From: Ruminococcus sp.
GTDB lineage: Bacteria; Bacillota_A; Clostridia; Oscillospirales; Acutalibacteraceae
DNA: 5,704 nt
Assembly: GCA_017481395.1 (NCBI GenBank)
Contig: JAFUPE010000022.1
Location: forward strand, 1 to 5,704
Direction of reading: 5' to 3'
Positions 1 to 5,704 of the stretch are shown in pieces (position 1 is the stretch's first letter; every line of letters begins with the position of its first letter). The position numbers and the translations under genes were made by a program. A model generated the notes under the pieces. It did no database searches. It saw only the letters and a list, made by a program, of their open reading frames with translations, and was not told where the DNA came from.

Positions 1-254
1 GCCGGCGGTATAGCAAAAGTAATTTTCTAAATAAACCGGCACTGTAAGTGAGAGAGTGCAAAGCCCTGCCGTATGCAGGCCGTTGCGCGAGGACTGTATG
101 AGCGCAGTGCGGGTATAACTTGCATTGCATAGCCGCACGAAGCGAGTTCCGCAGCGCCCTGCAGACGGCAGAAAGGCTTGAAACGGCAAGCGGACGACGA
201 ACGAGTTATATTGCCGAAGGCAATTCACGAGCAAGAGGAGAAAGCGGCTCGAAC

Positions 255-273
255 GCCCTGTGCCGGGCTTTTT
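255..273 (+). terminator. Weak terminator-like stem with T run
   Basis: GCCC (255-258) and GGGC (265-268) can pair across a six-base loop, followed directly by five T (269-273). The layout is that of an intrinsic terminator for rightward transcription, but a four-bp stem is short. It lies just before the perfect hairpin at 275-297, and the two may work together to stop transcripts entering from the left. Confidence 0.3.
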
Positions 274-274
274 G

Positions 275-297
275 GTACTTTTGTGCGACAAAAGTAC
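275..297. repeat. Perfect 10-bp inverted repeat (GTACTTTTGT / ACAAAAGTAC)
   Basis: GTACTTTTGT at 275-284 and ACAAAAGTAC at 288-297 are exact reverse complements around a GCG loop. From memory, similar sequences with the words GGTACTTTTG and CAAAAGTAC are common between Bacteroidetes genes. I cannot verify that here. Likely roles are transcription termination in both directions, mRNA 3'-end protection, or a dispersed palindromic repeat. Only one copy is present in this window. Confidence 0.65.
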
Positions 298-461
298 ATG
301 ATAGAACGACAACAGGAAGAATAAACTACAACAGATTAAGGGTAAGAATAAAGCAGGAACGTTACCGCTTAATCATCCGAATTTACGAATGAACCCAACA
401 AAGCCCACATATTCCACGGAGTGGGGTTAATAACTTAAAACTTAAAAAAACATAAAAAGAT

Positions 462-492
462 TTTGTTTATATATATAATGTGAGTACCTTTG
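462..492 (+). promoter_or_regulatory. Bacteroidetes-type promoter for the large surface protein
   Basis: TTTG at 462-465 is followed after 19 bases by TACCTTTG at 485-492, an exact match to the Bacteroidetes consensus TTTG, 19-21 bases, TAnnTTTG used by the primary sigma factor of this phylum. The spacer is A/T-rich (TTTATATATATAATG). Transcription should begin near 498-500, leaving a leader of about 100 bases. This settles the start codon: an in-frame TTG at 490 lies inside the -7 box and cannot be used. Confidence 0.85.
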
Positions 493-508
493 CGGACATT
501 TTCCAACG

Positions 509-550
509 AGGGGGTCTGTTTTCAGTTGAAATTGGTCAATAAAACCCCTT
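509..550 (+). other. Possible structured 5' leader of the large gene
   Basis: AGGGGGT (509-515) can pair with ACCCCTT (544-550), seven bp including one G-T pair. Inside the 28-base loop, TTTC (520-523) can pair with GAAA (528-531). The structure lies 10-50 bases after the predicted transcript start and ends about 47 bases before the ATG, so it would leave the start codon free. It could be an mRNA-stabilising stem or a regulatory leader. I do not recognise a known riboswitch, and no homologue is available here for comparison. Confidence 0.35.
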
Positions 551-597
551 TACCGAACAACTTAACACCGACAAACTTTAAACTAAATTATATTATT

Positions 598-3291
598 ATG
601 AAAAATTTATTTTTATCATTTTTTGCCGTAATGCTGGCGGTATTCAGCATGCAGGCGGAGGAGGTGACGTACGAAGTCACTACTGCAACCTCTGTTACTA
701 CAACCGGAACTGCACCAGAGGGATCATCTGCGACTTTTAAAAACACTTATACAAACAACAAGGTACAGGTGACAAATGGCAAATCTATGACTTTGACTCT
801 TAGCGGTTATGCCGGTTATAAGATTACAGGTATCACAATGAGAATGAAATCTAACCAATCAAGTGGTTCTGGAAATTTTTCAATGAAAGCAGGTACAACC
901 CTATTGTCTTCAATTAGTAATGCTACATTTAAAGATGCGGCTTGGAACGGTGCTTATACACAAGATTTTGTTGATGTCACTCCAACAATGAGCAATGCTG
1001 ATTACGCAATAGCAAATGGTGAAAACGTAGTTATAACTATTGCTGCAACTGTAAATTCGTTGTATTGCCAGTCTTTTACTATTACATACGAAAAAGCAGG
1101 CTCTGTTACTCCGACCGTTGAAACTCCCAAAATTTCTCCATCTTCCAAGAACTTTAATCTTGGCGAGAGCGTAGAGGTCACAATTGAAGCTACAGCAGGT
1201 GCAACAATCTACTACACAATAAATGGCGATACCCCTACAACAGGAAGCACTACTTACTCAAAGCCTTTTGAGATTACTAAGACAACAACTGTTAAAGCGA
1301 TTGCTGTAATGGAAGGTTATAACGACAGCAAAGTAGCCGAGGAAACATACACCGCAATTGACCCTAATGCAAAAACAGCAAATGTTGTAGCAGCAGATCT
1401 TGGTTACGAAAATGCAGCTGATGTTGAACAAATTCAAATAGGTGATTATATTACAGTGACATTTGAAAAGGGAACATCAGATAACACAACCAAATACTAT
1501 ACTAAAGGTATGGGTATTCGCAACTACAATGGAAATTTAATTACTTTTAGTGCAACAGAAGGCGTTACAATAAACTCTATTGTATTTACAGCATCAAGCG
1601 CATCATATAAAGAAAATCCAACAGACTTATCTTCGGGTAAAGTAACTATAGACGGAGCAGTAACGACAATCTCCAATATCGCCGCAAACACCCTTTCATT
1701 TACTCAAAGCAGTAATACTTCACAAATTCAGCAAATAGAAGTTTCTTATTCTATTGCAAAAGATGCTGTAATTATCGCAAATCCCACTCTCCCTGCTTCA
1801 AGCGAATTCTATGGCTATATAGATGTTGAAATAACAAACAATGCTGAGGGTACAACATTGTACTACTCTACCGACAACGTAGAGTTCGTTGAACATACAC
1901 AACAAGCTTTGAACATTACAATTACAGAGACAACGACTGTATATGCTTATGCTCAAGACGCAGAAGGCAATAAGAGCGGAACCGTTTCTGCTACATATAC
2001 TCGTGTTGCTGCAGCCCCGGAAATCTCATGCGATGGCGTTGCTTCTGCTTTTGAGGGTTCAATAACCGTTACAATCAGCACAGAAAATAATGCAAAAGCA
2101 TATTACACATTAAACGGCAAGACACCTACAGCCTCAAGCACACTCTATCAGGCACCATTGAGCATTGGAGCAGATGCGACACTCAAGGTTATTGCAATTG
2201 AAGAAGGTGGTTATAAGAGCGATGTCGTTGAAAAAGAGTTCAAGAAAGCCGTAAGCACTGTTGCTACAGGTGGTGCCACACTGGTAACAGATGCCGCAGA
2301 CTTGGCTGCAGGCGACAAGATAATACTTGTCGCAAACAATGTAAATTGTGCACTTTCAACAACACAGAATACTAATAATCGCGGTCAAACAGATGTAACA
2401 AAAAATGGTAATTCTATTGAAACAACTGAGTCTGTTCAAATAATCTCTCTTGAAAAAGGAAATATTGAAGGTACATTTGCTTTCAATACCGGTAACGGTT
2501 ATCTGTATGCAGCATCTTCTAGTAACAACTACTTGAAAACAAAATCCACATTGGATAATAACGGCTGTTGGGAAATCACAATAACATCTGCGGGCGTTGC
2601 TACAATTAAAGCACAAGGAACAAACACACACAATTGGTTACGATATAACGGAACAAGCAAATTATTTTCTTGTTATGAATCAGGACAAGCGGATGTCAAT
2701 ATTTATGAGATAAATACATCTTCTATCGAAGCATACACTCTTACCGTTAGTAGTGCAGGTTGGGCAACTTTGTTCTTGAACTATGACGCTGTTATTCCTG
2801 CAGGCGCTAAATGTTATTATATTTCAGAGGTTAAAAGCGATGCTGTAACTTTGACAGAAATCAGCAATTCTATTCCCGCAAACACTGCTGTAATTGTTGA
2901 GGCTGAAGCCGGTAGCTATACATTCAATGTTGCAACAGAGGATGTAGCAACCATTGAAAGCAACATGGCAGGAAGGACAGCTGCAGAATATGTCGAGGAA
3001 GACGCATATATTCTTGCGAAAGTTGATGACAACATAGGATTCTACCCTGTTGAAAAACTTGGCGGTGTATTCCTTTGCTATGCCAACAGAGCTTATCTGC
3101 CCGCAAGCGCATTGACAGCAGAACAGCAGAACAGCGTAGGCTTCCGCTTCGACTTTGCTACCACAGCTGTGGAGAAAGTAGAAATGAGAAACGAGAAAGA
3201 AGAGATCTATGACCTTCAGGGCCGCCGCATCAACGAGATTACCGAGCCTGGCATTTACATTGTTAATGGTGTTAAGAGAGTGGTAAGATAA
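598..3291 (+). CDS. Secreted multidomain surface protein with chitobiase-C-like repeats and T9SS-like C-terminus
   Basis: This encodes 897 residues, starting at ATG 598, where a clear signal peptide begins (MKNLFLSFFAVMLAVFSMQA, cut near residue 20). In order I see a beta-rich module (about 22-165); a chitobiase/beta-hexosaminidase C-terminal-type Ig-like domain, CHB_HEX_C_1-like (175-252, with GATIYYTINGDTPT at 201-214); a second beta-rich module (258-388); two more CHB_HEX_C-like domains (393-470 with LYYSTDN, 472-548 with AYYTLNGKTP); a module with LVTDAADLAAGDK, GYLYAAS and NWLRYN (558-705) often seen in Bacteroidales extracellular proteins; another beta-rich domain (712-852); and a C-terminal tail with IYDLQGRRI (870-878) and GIYIVNG (885-891). 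The tail resembles the type A sorting signal of the type IX secretion system, which would place the protein on the cell surface or outside the cell. No catalytic domain is visible, so a binding, adhesive or scaffold role is inferred. It has its own promoter and probably shares its transcript with the 54-residue gene downstream. Confidence 0.92.
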   Translation: MKNLFLSFFAVMLAVFSMQAEEVTYEVTTATSVTTTGTAPEGSSATFKNTYTNNKVQVTNGKSMTLTLSGYAGYKITGITMRMKSNQSSGSGNFSMKAGTTLLSSISNATFKDAAWNGAYTQDFVDVTPTMSNADYAIANGENVVITIAATVNSLYCQSFTITYEKAGSVTPTVETPKISPSSKNFNLGESVEVTIEATAGATIYYTINGDTPTTGSTTYSKPFEITKTTTVKAIAVMEGYNDSKVAEETYTAIDPNAKTANVVAADLGYENAADVEQIQIGDYITVTFEKGTSDNTTKYYTKGMGIRNYNGNLITFSATEGVTINSIVFTASSASYKENPTDLSSGKVTIDGAVTTISNIAANTLSFTQSSNTSQIQQIEVSYSIAKDAVIIANPTLPASSEFYGYIDVEITNNAEGTTLYYSTDNVEFVEHTQQALNITITETTTVYAYAQDAEGNKSGTVSATYTRVAAAPEISCDGVASAFEGSITVTISTENNAKAYYTLNGKTPTASSTLYQAPLSIGADATLKVIAIEEGGYKSDVVEKEFKKAVSTVATGGATLVTDAADLAAGDKIILVANNVNCALSTTQNTNNRGQTDVTKNGNSIETTESVQIISLEKGNIEGTFAFNTGNGYLYAASSSNNYLKTKSTLDNNGCWEITITSAGVATIKAQGTNTHNWLRYNGTSKLFSCYESGQADVNIYEINTSSIEAYTLTVSSAGWATLFLNYDAVIPAGAKCYYISEVKSDAVTLTEISNSIPANTAVIVEAEAGSYTFNVATEDVATIESNMAGRTAAEYVEEDAYILAKVDDNIGFYPVEKLGGVFLCYANRAYLPASALTAEQQNSVGFRFDFATTAVEKVEMRNEKEEIYDLQGRRINEITEPGIYIVNGVKRVVR

Positions 3292-3331
3292 GTTGAGGGT
3301 TTAACAATGAACGATTAACGTTTAAAGTTGA
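3290..3331. repeat. Six consecutive 7-base units beginning at the stop codon
   Basis: Starting in the last bases of the stop codon, the sequence divides into six 7-base words: AAGTTGA at 3290 and 3325, with GGGTTTA, ACAATGA, ACGATTA and ACGTTTA between them. ACGATTA and ACGTTTA recur around the ATPase gene, and AAGTTGA and GGGTTTA are reverse-strand relatives of the TCTCAAC and CCTAAAC words at 4005-4032 and 5565-5620. The array is degenerate, so its 7-base phase is my reading of recurring words rather than of exact copies. Confidence 0.5.
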
Positions 3332-3343
3332 GAAATTGTGTGG

Positions 3344-3365
3344 GCGGGCCTGTGTGTCTGCCCGC
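3344..3365 (+). other. G/C-rich hairpin between the large and small genes
   Basis: GCGGGC (3344-3349) pairs exactly with GCCCGC (3360-3365) around a ten-base loop. It is followed by an A-rich run, not T residues, so it is not a standard intrinsic terminator for rightward transcription. As no promoter-like sequence is visible between the two genes, it may be a processing or stability element that lets the two genes be expressed at different levels. This role is inferred. Confidence 0.45.
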
Positions 3366-3394
3366 GCAAAAACAAAAAATAAAGAACAAACGAT

Positions 3395-3559
3395 ATGAAA
3401 AAGAATTATACAGCTCCTCTTATGACAGAGGTAAACGTTGAGGCTGAGAACATGCTCGCTGCGTCATTGCAGATATATACAGGTGATGATAAAAAGGTAA
3501 GCTCAGACCAGATGCTCGACGGCGGTCACCGCGGCGAGTGGGGCAACCTTTGGAAGTGA
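3395..3559 (+). CDS. Small conserved-type peptide of 54 residues, function unknown
   Basis: The ATG at 3395 opens a 54-codon frame starting MKKNYTAPLMTEVNVEAENM and ending in RGEWGNLWK. The plan is familiar from many short uncharacterised Bacteroidales proteins: MKK, an aromatic residue, an AP pair, a beta-prone stretch, then (M/L)LAASL (residues 20-25), an acidic polar middle and an aromatic/glycine-rich end. I recall this resemblance rather than having tested it. There is no signal peptide or membrane segment. Upstream is an A-rich, Bacteroidetes-style initiation region (roughly 3367-3390) and no Shine-Dalgarno site. It starts 103 bases after the surface-protein gene on the same strand with no visible promoter of its own, which suggests one transcript. 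It could be a regulator, a peptide processed after the AASL motif, or an accessory to surface-protein export. None of these is shown by the sequence. Confidence 0.75.
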   Translation: MKKNYTAPLMTEVNVEAENMLAASLQIYTGDDKKVSSDQMLDGGHRGEWGNLWK

Positions 3560-3562
3560 TAT

Positions 3563-3597
3563 AACGTTTAACGTTTAACGAGGAACGAGTAACGAGG
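3563..3597. repeat. Five in-register 7-base units (AACGnnn)
   Basis: Four bases after the small gene's stop codon, AACG occurs five times exactly seven bases apart (3563, 3570, 3577, 3584, 3591), followed in turn by TTT, TTT, AGG, AGT and AGG. This is the clearest case of the 7-base period that runs through the non-coding DNA of the window. Confidence 0.8.
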
Positions 3598-3598
3598 A

Positions 3599-3684
3599 AA
3601 GCGAAGCTTCGACGGCATGAGCAGCATTTCGTCAAGCGTAGCATCGCTGAAAGTGATGCCGCTTGGGTTGCGGTAGCGAGTGCC
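3599..3684. repeat. 86-bp dispersed repeat A, copy 1, with a nested hairpin
   Basis: This segment matches 5619-5704 at 82 of 86 positions without gaps. It includes the palindrome CGAAGCTTCG at 3602-3611. Its core is a nested hairpin at 3633-3665: CAAGCG (3633-3638) pairs with CGCTTG (3660-3665), and GCATCGCT (3641-3648) pairs with AGTGATGC (3652-3659, one G-T pair) around a GAA loop, with a two-base TA bulge between stems. It has no coding potential I trust. The form resembles REP-type palindromic repeats. Confidence 0.85.
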
Positions 3685-3705
3685 GCCAACAGATTAACGA
3701 TTTGC

Positions 3706-3836
3706 GATTAACGTTTAACGAAAATTGCTCACCTGTAAAAGCCGGGGGCTAAAGGGAAACTAAGGAGGATTAAAGGCGACTAAGGAGACTAAGGGCTACT
3801 AAAGGCTACTAAGGTGGTCCTCGTTAATCGTTAATA
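3706..3836. repeat. 131-bp element B, copy 1, with terminal inverted repeats
   Basis: The left end GATTAACGTTTAACGA (3706-3721) is identical to the left end of copy 2. The right end (3821-3836) matches its reverse complement at 14 of 16 positions. The interior has the conserved stretch ATTGCTCACCTG (3724-3735), a small AGCC/GGCT hairpin around 3740-3750, then a tandem tract of 9-10 base units (GGCGACTAA, GGAGACTAA, GGGCTACTAA, AGGCTACTAA) and GGTGGTCC before the right end. It encodes nothing I can see. It looks like a small non-autonomous repeat of MITE or REP type. Confidence 0.75.
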
Positions 3837-3845
3837 ACAGAGATC

Positions 3846-3910
3846 CACTGCCTACGGCGAAATAGCTTTCGCTCGCAGTGAAAGCTCAAGTAAACTTGGC
3901 TTTCGCTTGC
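3846..3910. other. Overlapping alternative hairpins between element B and the D stem-loop
   Basis: One sequence, AGTGAAAGC at 3877-3885, can form two exclusive stems. Upstream, AGCTTTCGCT (3864-3873) pairs with AGTGAAAGCT (3877-3886) around a CGC loop. Downstream, AGTGAAAGC pairs with GCTTTCGCT (3899-3907), extended by CAAGT/ACTTG at 3887-3891 and 3894-3898. CACTGC (3846-3851) also pairs with GCAGTG (3875-3880). The layout resembles a transcription attenuator, but no gene directly follows and no T run is present, so a palindromic repeat is equally likely. Confidence 0.45.
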
Positions 3911-3975
3911 TTACTCGCTGTTTTCACTTCACTACGTTCCGTTCGAGGATGACAAAACCCGTTAAACGTTAATCT

Positions 3976-4000
3976 GTTGGCGATAGCGAATGCCGCCAAC
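3976..4000. repeat. D stem-loop, copy with perfect 7-bp stem
   Basis: GTTGGCG (3976-3982) and CGCCAAC (3994-4000) are exact reverse complements around an 11-base loop, ATAGCGAATGC. Related copies are at 3667-3690 (imperfect, overlapping repeat A), 5522-5546 (one stem mismatch) and 5687-5704 (cut by the window end). The stem joins CGTTAATCT on its left, whereas the copy at 3667-3690 joins AGATTAACG on its right. Confidence 0.7.
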
Positions 4001-4004
4001 ATTC

Positions 4005-4032
4005 TCTCAACTCTAAACTCTAAACCCTAAAC
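4005..4032. repeat. Four 7-base units of the TCTAAAC family
   Basis: The units are TCTCAAC, TCTAAAC, TCTAAAC and CCTAAAC, each exactly seven bases, followed by a partial TTT. A longer array of the same family lies at 5565-5620 beyond the ATPase gene. Confidence 0.8.
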
Positions 4033-4036
4033 TTTC

Positions 4037-4064
4037 ATCGTTAATCGTTAATCGTTAAACGTTA
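4037..4064. repeat. Four 7-base units of the ATCGTTA family
   Basis: ATCGTTA occurs three times in a row (4037-4057), then AACGTTA (4058-4064). On the other strand this is TAACGAT, the same word family as AACGnnn at 3563-3597 and ACGATTA at 5374-5401, here inverted. It lies about 50 bases before the ATPase promoter. Confidence 0.8.
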
Positions 4065-4100
4065 CACTATTGACGCCATAAATCGGGAAATTTTGTAACA

Positions 4101-4130
4101 ACTTTGTTAGTAATAACTTTGTTAGTAATA
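4101..4130 (+). repeat. Perfect 15-bp tandem duplication carrying the -33 box
   Basis: ACTTTGTTAGTAATA occurs twice with no gap, at 4101-4115 and 4116-4130. Each copy contains a TTTG. Only the second TTTG (4118-4121) is spaced 20 bases from the -7 box; the first would be 35 bases away. Confidence 0.9.
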
Positions 4131-4149
4131 AAATTATTACTTATTTTTG
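4118..4149 (+). promoter_or_regulatory. Bacteroidetes-type promoter for the ATPase gene
   Basis: TTTG at 4118-4121 is followed after 20 bases by TATTTTTG at 4142-4149, fitting TAnnTTTG. Transcription should start near 4156, about ten bases before the ATG at 4167, so the mRNA would have a very short leader. A longer in-frame opening from TTG 4104 overlaps the promoter and is rejected. Confidence 0.8.
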
Positions 4150-4166
4150 CAGCAAAATTAACTGTT

Positions 4167-5294
4167 ATGGAAAATAGACCTTTCATATTCGGAGTTGCGA
4201 CATCGGGAGACAATTTCACCGACCGCAAAAACGAGACAGCTCGTTTATTGGCTAATTTTAAGCACGGAATAAATACAGTTCTGATATCCCCCAGACGTTG
4301 GGGAAAGACCTCTCTTGTGCAAAAGGCATGCAGCCTGGCTGAAACGGACAAACTAAAGATTGTATATCTTGACATTTTTTCTTGTCGTAGTGAAAGGGAT
4401 TTCTATGACGCTTTCGCCTCGGCTGTATTAAAACAGACTTCATCGAGATGGGATGAATGGGTAGAAAACACCAAATTGTTTCTGTCTCGTAAAAGCCCTA
4501 AAATATCTTTTGGAACCGACCCAATGACCGAATTCTCGGTTTCTCTTGAACTTAATCCGAAGAATGACGATATAACGGATATTCTTCAGTTGCCCGAAAA
4601 GATAGCCCAAGAAAAAGGGTGCAAAATAGTAATATGTATTGACGAATTTCAGCAAATCGCAGAGTTTGACAATTCAAAAATCTTCCAAAAGAAACTGAGG
4701 ACGGTGTGGCAGTTGCAGAAGAATGTTTCATACTGTTTATTCGGCAGCAAGAAGCACTTGATGAATGAGCTGTTTGAGAAGAAGAGCTTGCCGTTCTATA
4801 AGTTCGGCGATGCAATATATCTACAGAAAATTCCTACCACAGACTGGATAAATTATATCTGTGAGAGATTTGAAGCTACGGGCAAAAGCATATCGCCCGA
4901 GCTTGCCGAAAAGATATGCGACACAGTAGAGAACCACTCCTCTTATGTTCAGCAATTAGCGTGGTTAGTCTGGGTGAATACAGAGAAGACTGCAACCCTG
5001 AAAGAATATAATGCTGCCTACAAGGATGTACTTGACCAGAATACTCCGCTATTTGAGAAGCAGACAGAGAATTTATCGTTCTATCATCTGAACTTCTTAA
5101 GGGCTGTAATTAATGGTGTTAGTAAAGAGTTTTCAACACAGGAAAATATTCAAAAATACAAATTAGGCTCATCGGCCAATGTTGCAGCGATAAAAAGAGC
5201 CCTTATAAAGAAGGAGCTTATCGAGACCGAAAAACGTGAAGTAACAATTTCGGACCCCCTGCTTAAAATTTGGTTGCAAAGAGAATTGATGTAA
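4167..5294 (+). CDS. P-loop ATPase with probable C-terminal winged helix
   Basis: This encodes 375 residues, from ATG 4167 just after the predicted transcript start. The N-terminus MENRPFIFGV with FTDRKNE (17-23) is the usual lead-in of archaeal-type/STAND-like AAA ATPases (PF01637-like). The Walker A loop is SPRRWGKTS (41-49), with Ser in place of the first Gly of GxxxxGK[ST] but Gly46-Lys47-Thr48 kept. Walker B is IVICIDEF (154-161) with Asp159 and Glu160. CLFGSKKHLM (190-199) is a likely sensor-1 region. Residues about 300-375 have the helix pattern of a winged helix (YHLNFLRAVING, then VAAIKRALIKKELIE and ISDPLLKIWLQREL). ATP binding and hydrolysis are therefore likely, and DNA or protein binding by the C-terminus is inferred. 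Relatives sometimes carry a nuclease-like C-terminal domain; none is seen here. It stands alone between repeat arrays, with no adjacent partner gene. Its cellular role is unknown. Confidence 0.9.
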   Translation: MENRPFIFGVATSGDNFTDRKNETARLLANFKHGINTVLISPRRWGKTSLVQKACSLAETDKLKIVYLDIFSCRSERDFYDAFASAVLKQTSSRWDEWVENTKLFLSRKSPKISFGTDPMTEFSVSLELNPKNDDITDILQLPEKIAQEKGCKIVICIDEFQQIAEFDNSKIFQKKLRTVWQLQKNVSYCLFGSKKHLMNELFEKKSLPFYKFGDAIYLQKIPTTDWINYICERFEATGKSISPELAEKICDTVENHSSYVQQLAWLVWVNTEKTATLKEYNAAYKDVLDQNTPLFEKQTENLSFYHLNFLRAVINGVSKEFSTQENIQKYKLGSSANVAAIKRALIKKELIETEKREVTISDPLLKIWLQRELM

Positions 5295-5389
5295 CGAGTA
5301 ATTTCAAGCCTACGGAGCAAGTGGGCTAAGGTGAATAAAAGGCAATTAAAGGCTACTAAGGGCGATTAAGGGAACGATTAACGATTAGC
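5295..5389. other. Spacer with degenerate short repeats after the ATPase gene
   Basis: There is no gene here. AACGAGT overlaps the ATPase stop codon, echoing the AACGAGT unit at 3584. Degenerate GGCAATTAA, GGCTACTAA and GGCGATTAA words follow at about 5341-5369, related to the interior tract of element B, then two ACGATTA units at 5374-5387. No stem with a T run is visible, so the ATPase transcript has no clear intrinsic terminator here. Confidence 0.5.
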
Positions 5390-5520
5390 GATTAACGTTT
5401 AACGAAAATTGCTCACCTGTAAAAGCCGGGGGCTAAGGGAAACTAAGGAGGATTAAAGGCTACTAAGGGCTACTAAGGGCTACTAAAGGCTACTAAGGTG
5501 GTCCTCGTTAAACGTTAATC
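5390..5520. repeat. 131-bp element B, copy 2, with perfect 16-bp terminal inverted repeats
   Basis: GATTAACGTTTAACGA (5390-5405) and TCGTTAAACGTTAATC (5505-5520) are exact reverse complements. The interior matches copy 1: ATTGCTCACCTG, the AGCC/GGCT hairpin, four 9-10 base GGCTACTAA-type units and GGTGGTCC. Copies differ mainly by two compensating one-base length changes (one fewer A after GGGGGCTAA, one extra G in the tandem tract) and substitutions in the first two units, so both are 131 bp. It has no coding content and joins the D stem-loop directly. Confidence 0.85.
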
Positions 5521-5521
5521 T

Positions 5522-5546
5522 GTTGGCGATAGCGAATGCCTCCAAC
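5522..5546. repeat. D stem-loop, second copy with one stem mismatch
   Basis: GTTGGCG (5522-5528) faces CTCCAAC (5540-5546) around the same 11-base loop as at 3976-4000. One T breaks the seven-bp stem. It follows the right end of element B by one base. Confidence 0.6.
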
Positions 5547-5564
5547 CTTCTCTCCACTAGACAC

Positions 5565-5620
5565 ACTAAACTCTACACTCTCAACTATAAACTCTCAACT
5601 CTAAACTCTAAACTCTCAAA
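5565..5620. repeat. Eight 7-base units of the TCTAAAC family
   Basis: Eight contiguous 7-base units run from 5565: ACTAAAC, TCTACAC, TCTCAAC, TATAAAC, TCTCAAC, TCTAAAC, TCTAAAC and TCTCAAA. Positions 3, 6 and others vary while the 7-base step is kept without a slip. It is twice as long as the matching array at 4005-4032 and runs directly into repeat A copy 2. Confidence 0.8.
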
Positions 5621-5704
5621 GCGAAGCTTCGGCAGCACGAGCAGCATTTCGTCAAGCGTAGCATCGCTGAAAGTGATGCCGCTTGGGTTGCGATAGCGAG
5701 TGCC
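5619..5704. repeat. 86-bp dispersed repeat A, copy 2, reaching the window edge
   Basis: This matches 3599-3684 at 82 of 86 positions, with three differences near 5632-5638 and one at 5693. The nested hairpin (5653-5685) is fully conserved. The window ends inside the following D stem-loop, so the repeat array probably continues to the right. Confidence 0.85.

Larger units (their letters stand above)
1..461. other. Gene-free, hairpin-rich region upstream of the surface-protein gene
   Basis: I find no gene I can support here. A 90-codon open frame spans 120-392, but its Arg/Ser/Ala-rich product has no recognisable domain and runs straight through strong inverted repeats, so I treat it as chance. 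The first 30 bases can be read as nine codons and a stop (AGGIAKVIF), possibly the tail of a gene entering from the left, but that is too short to identify. The rest is richer in G/C than the genes and holds short inverted repeats: GCCGG/CCGGC at 1-5 and 36-40, CCTGC/GCAGG at 65-69 and 75-79, TGCGC/GCGCA at 84-88 and 102-106, ATTGCC/GGCAAT with a GAA loop at 210-224, and the perfect stem at 275-297. From about 300 the sequence becomes A/T-rich and leads into the promoter at 462. I recognise no known RNA family. Confidence 0.5.

Overview
The window looks like a chromosomal segment from the order Bacteroidales, most likely Prevotella or a relative. Two promoters match the Bacteroidetes sigma-factor consensus (TTTG, a 19-20 base spacer, then TAnnTTTG). 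Start codons follow A/T-rich stretches rather than Shine-Dalgarno sites. The large secreted protein is built from modules common in gut and oral Bacteroidales and ends in a motif resembling a type IX secretion (T9SS) sorting signal. The genus is an inference.

Layout. Positions 1-461 hold no gene I can support; this G/C-rich stretch carries several short hairpins, including a perfect 10-bp stem at 275-297. A promoter at 462-492 drives a roughly 100-base leader with a possible hairpin, then a gene for an 897-residue exported multidomain protein (598-3291). About 100 bases downstream is an unannotated gene for a 54-residue peptide (3395-3559), probably read from the same transcript. Next come about 600 bases of layered repeats (3560-4066). 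A second promoter (4118-4149), whose -33 box sits in a perfect 15-bp tandem duplication, drives a short-leader gene for a 375-residue P-loop ATPase with a probable C-terminal winged helix (4167-5294). The window ends in another 400 bases of the same repeats.

The most unusual content is the non-coding DNA. The same modules lie on both sides of the ATPase gene: an 86-bp hairpin repeat (3599-3684, 5619-5704; 82 of 86 bases identical), a 131-bp element with 16-bp terminal inverted repeats (3706-3836, 5390-5520), a stem-loop (3976-4000, 5522-5546) and arrays of 7-base units. Most of the short repeats keep a 7-base step in two word families, AACGnnn and TCTAAAC. The 131-bp element also contains 9-10 base tandem units of GGCTACTAA type.

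Functional links are limited. The exported protein and the small peptide probably form a two-gene unit acting at or for the cell surface. The ATPase stands alone, with no visible nuclease, transposase or toxin partner. Whether the repeats are mobile, regulatory or passive cannot be decided from this window.
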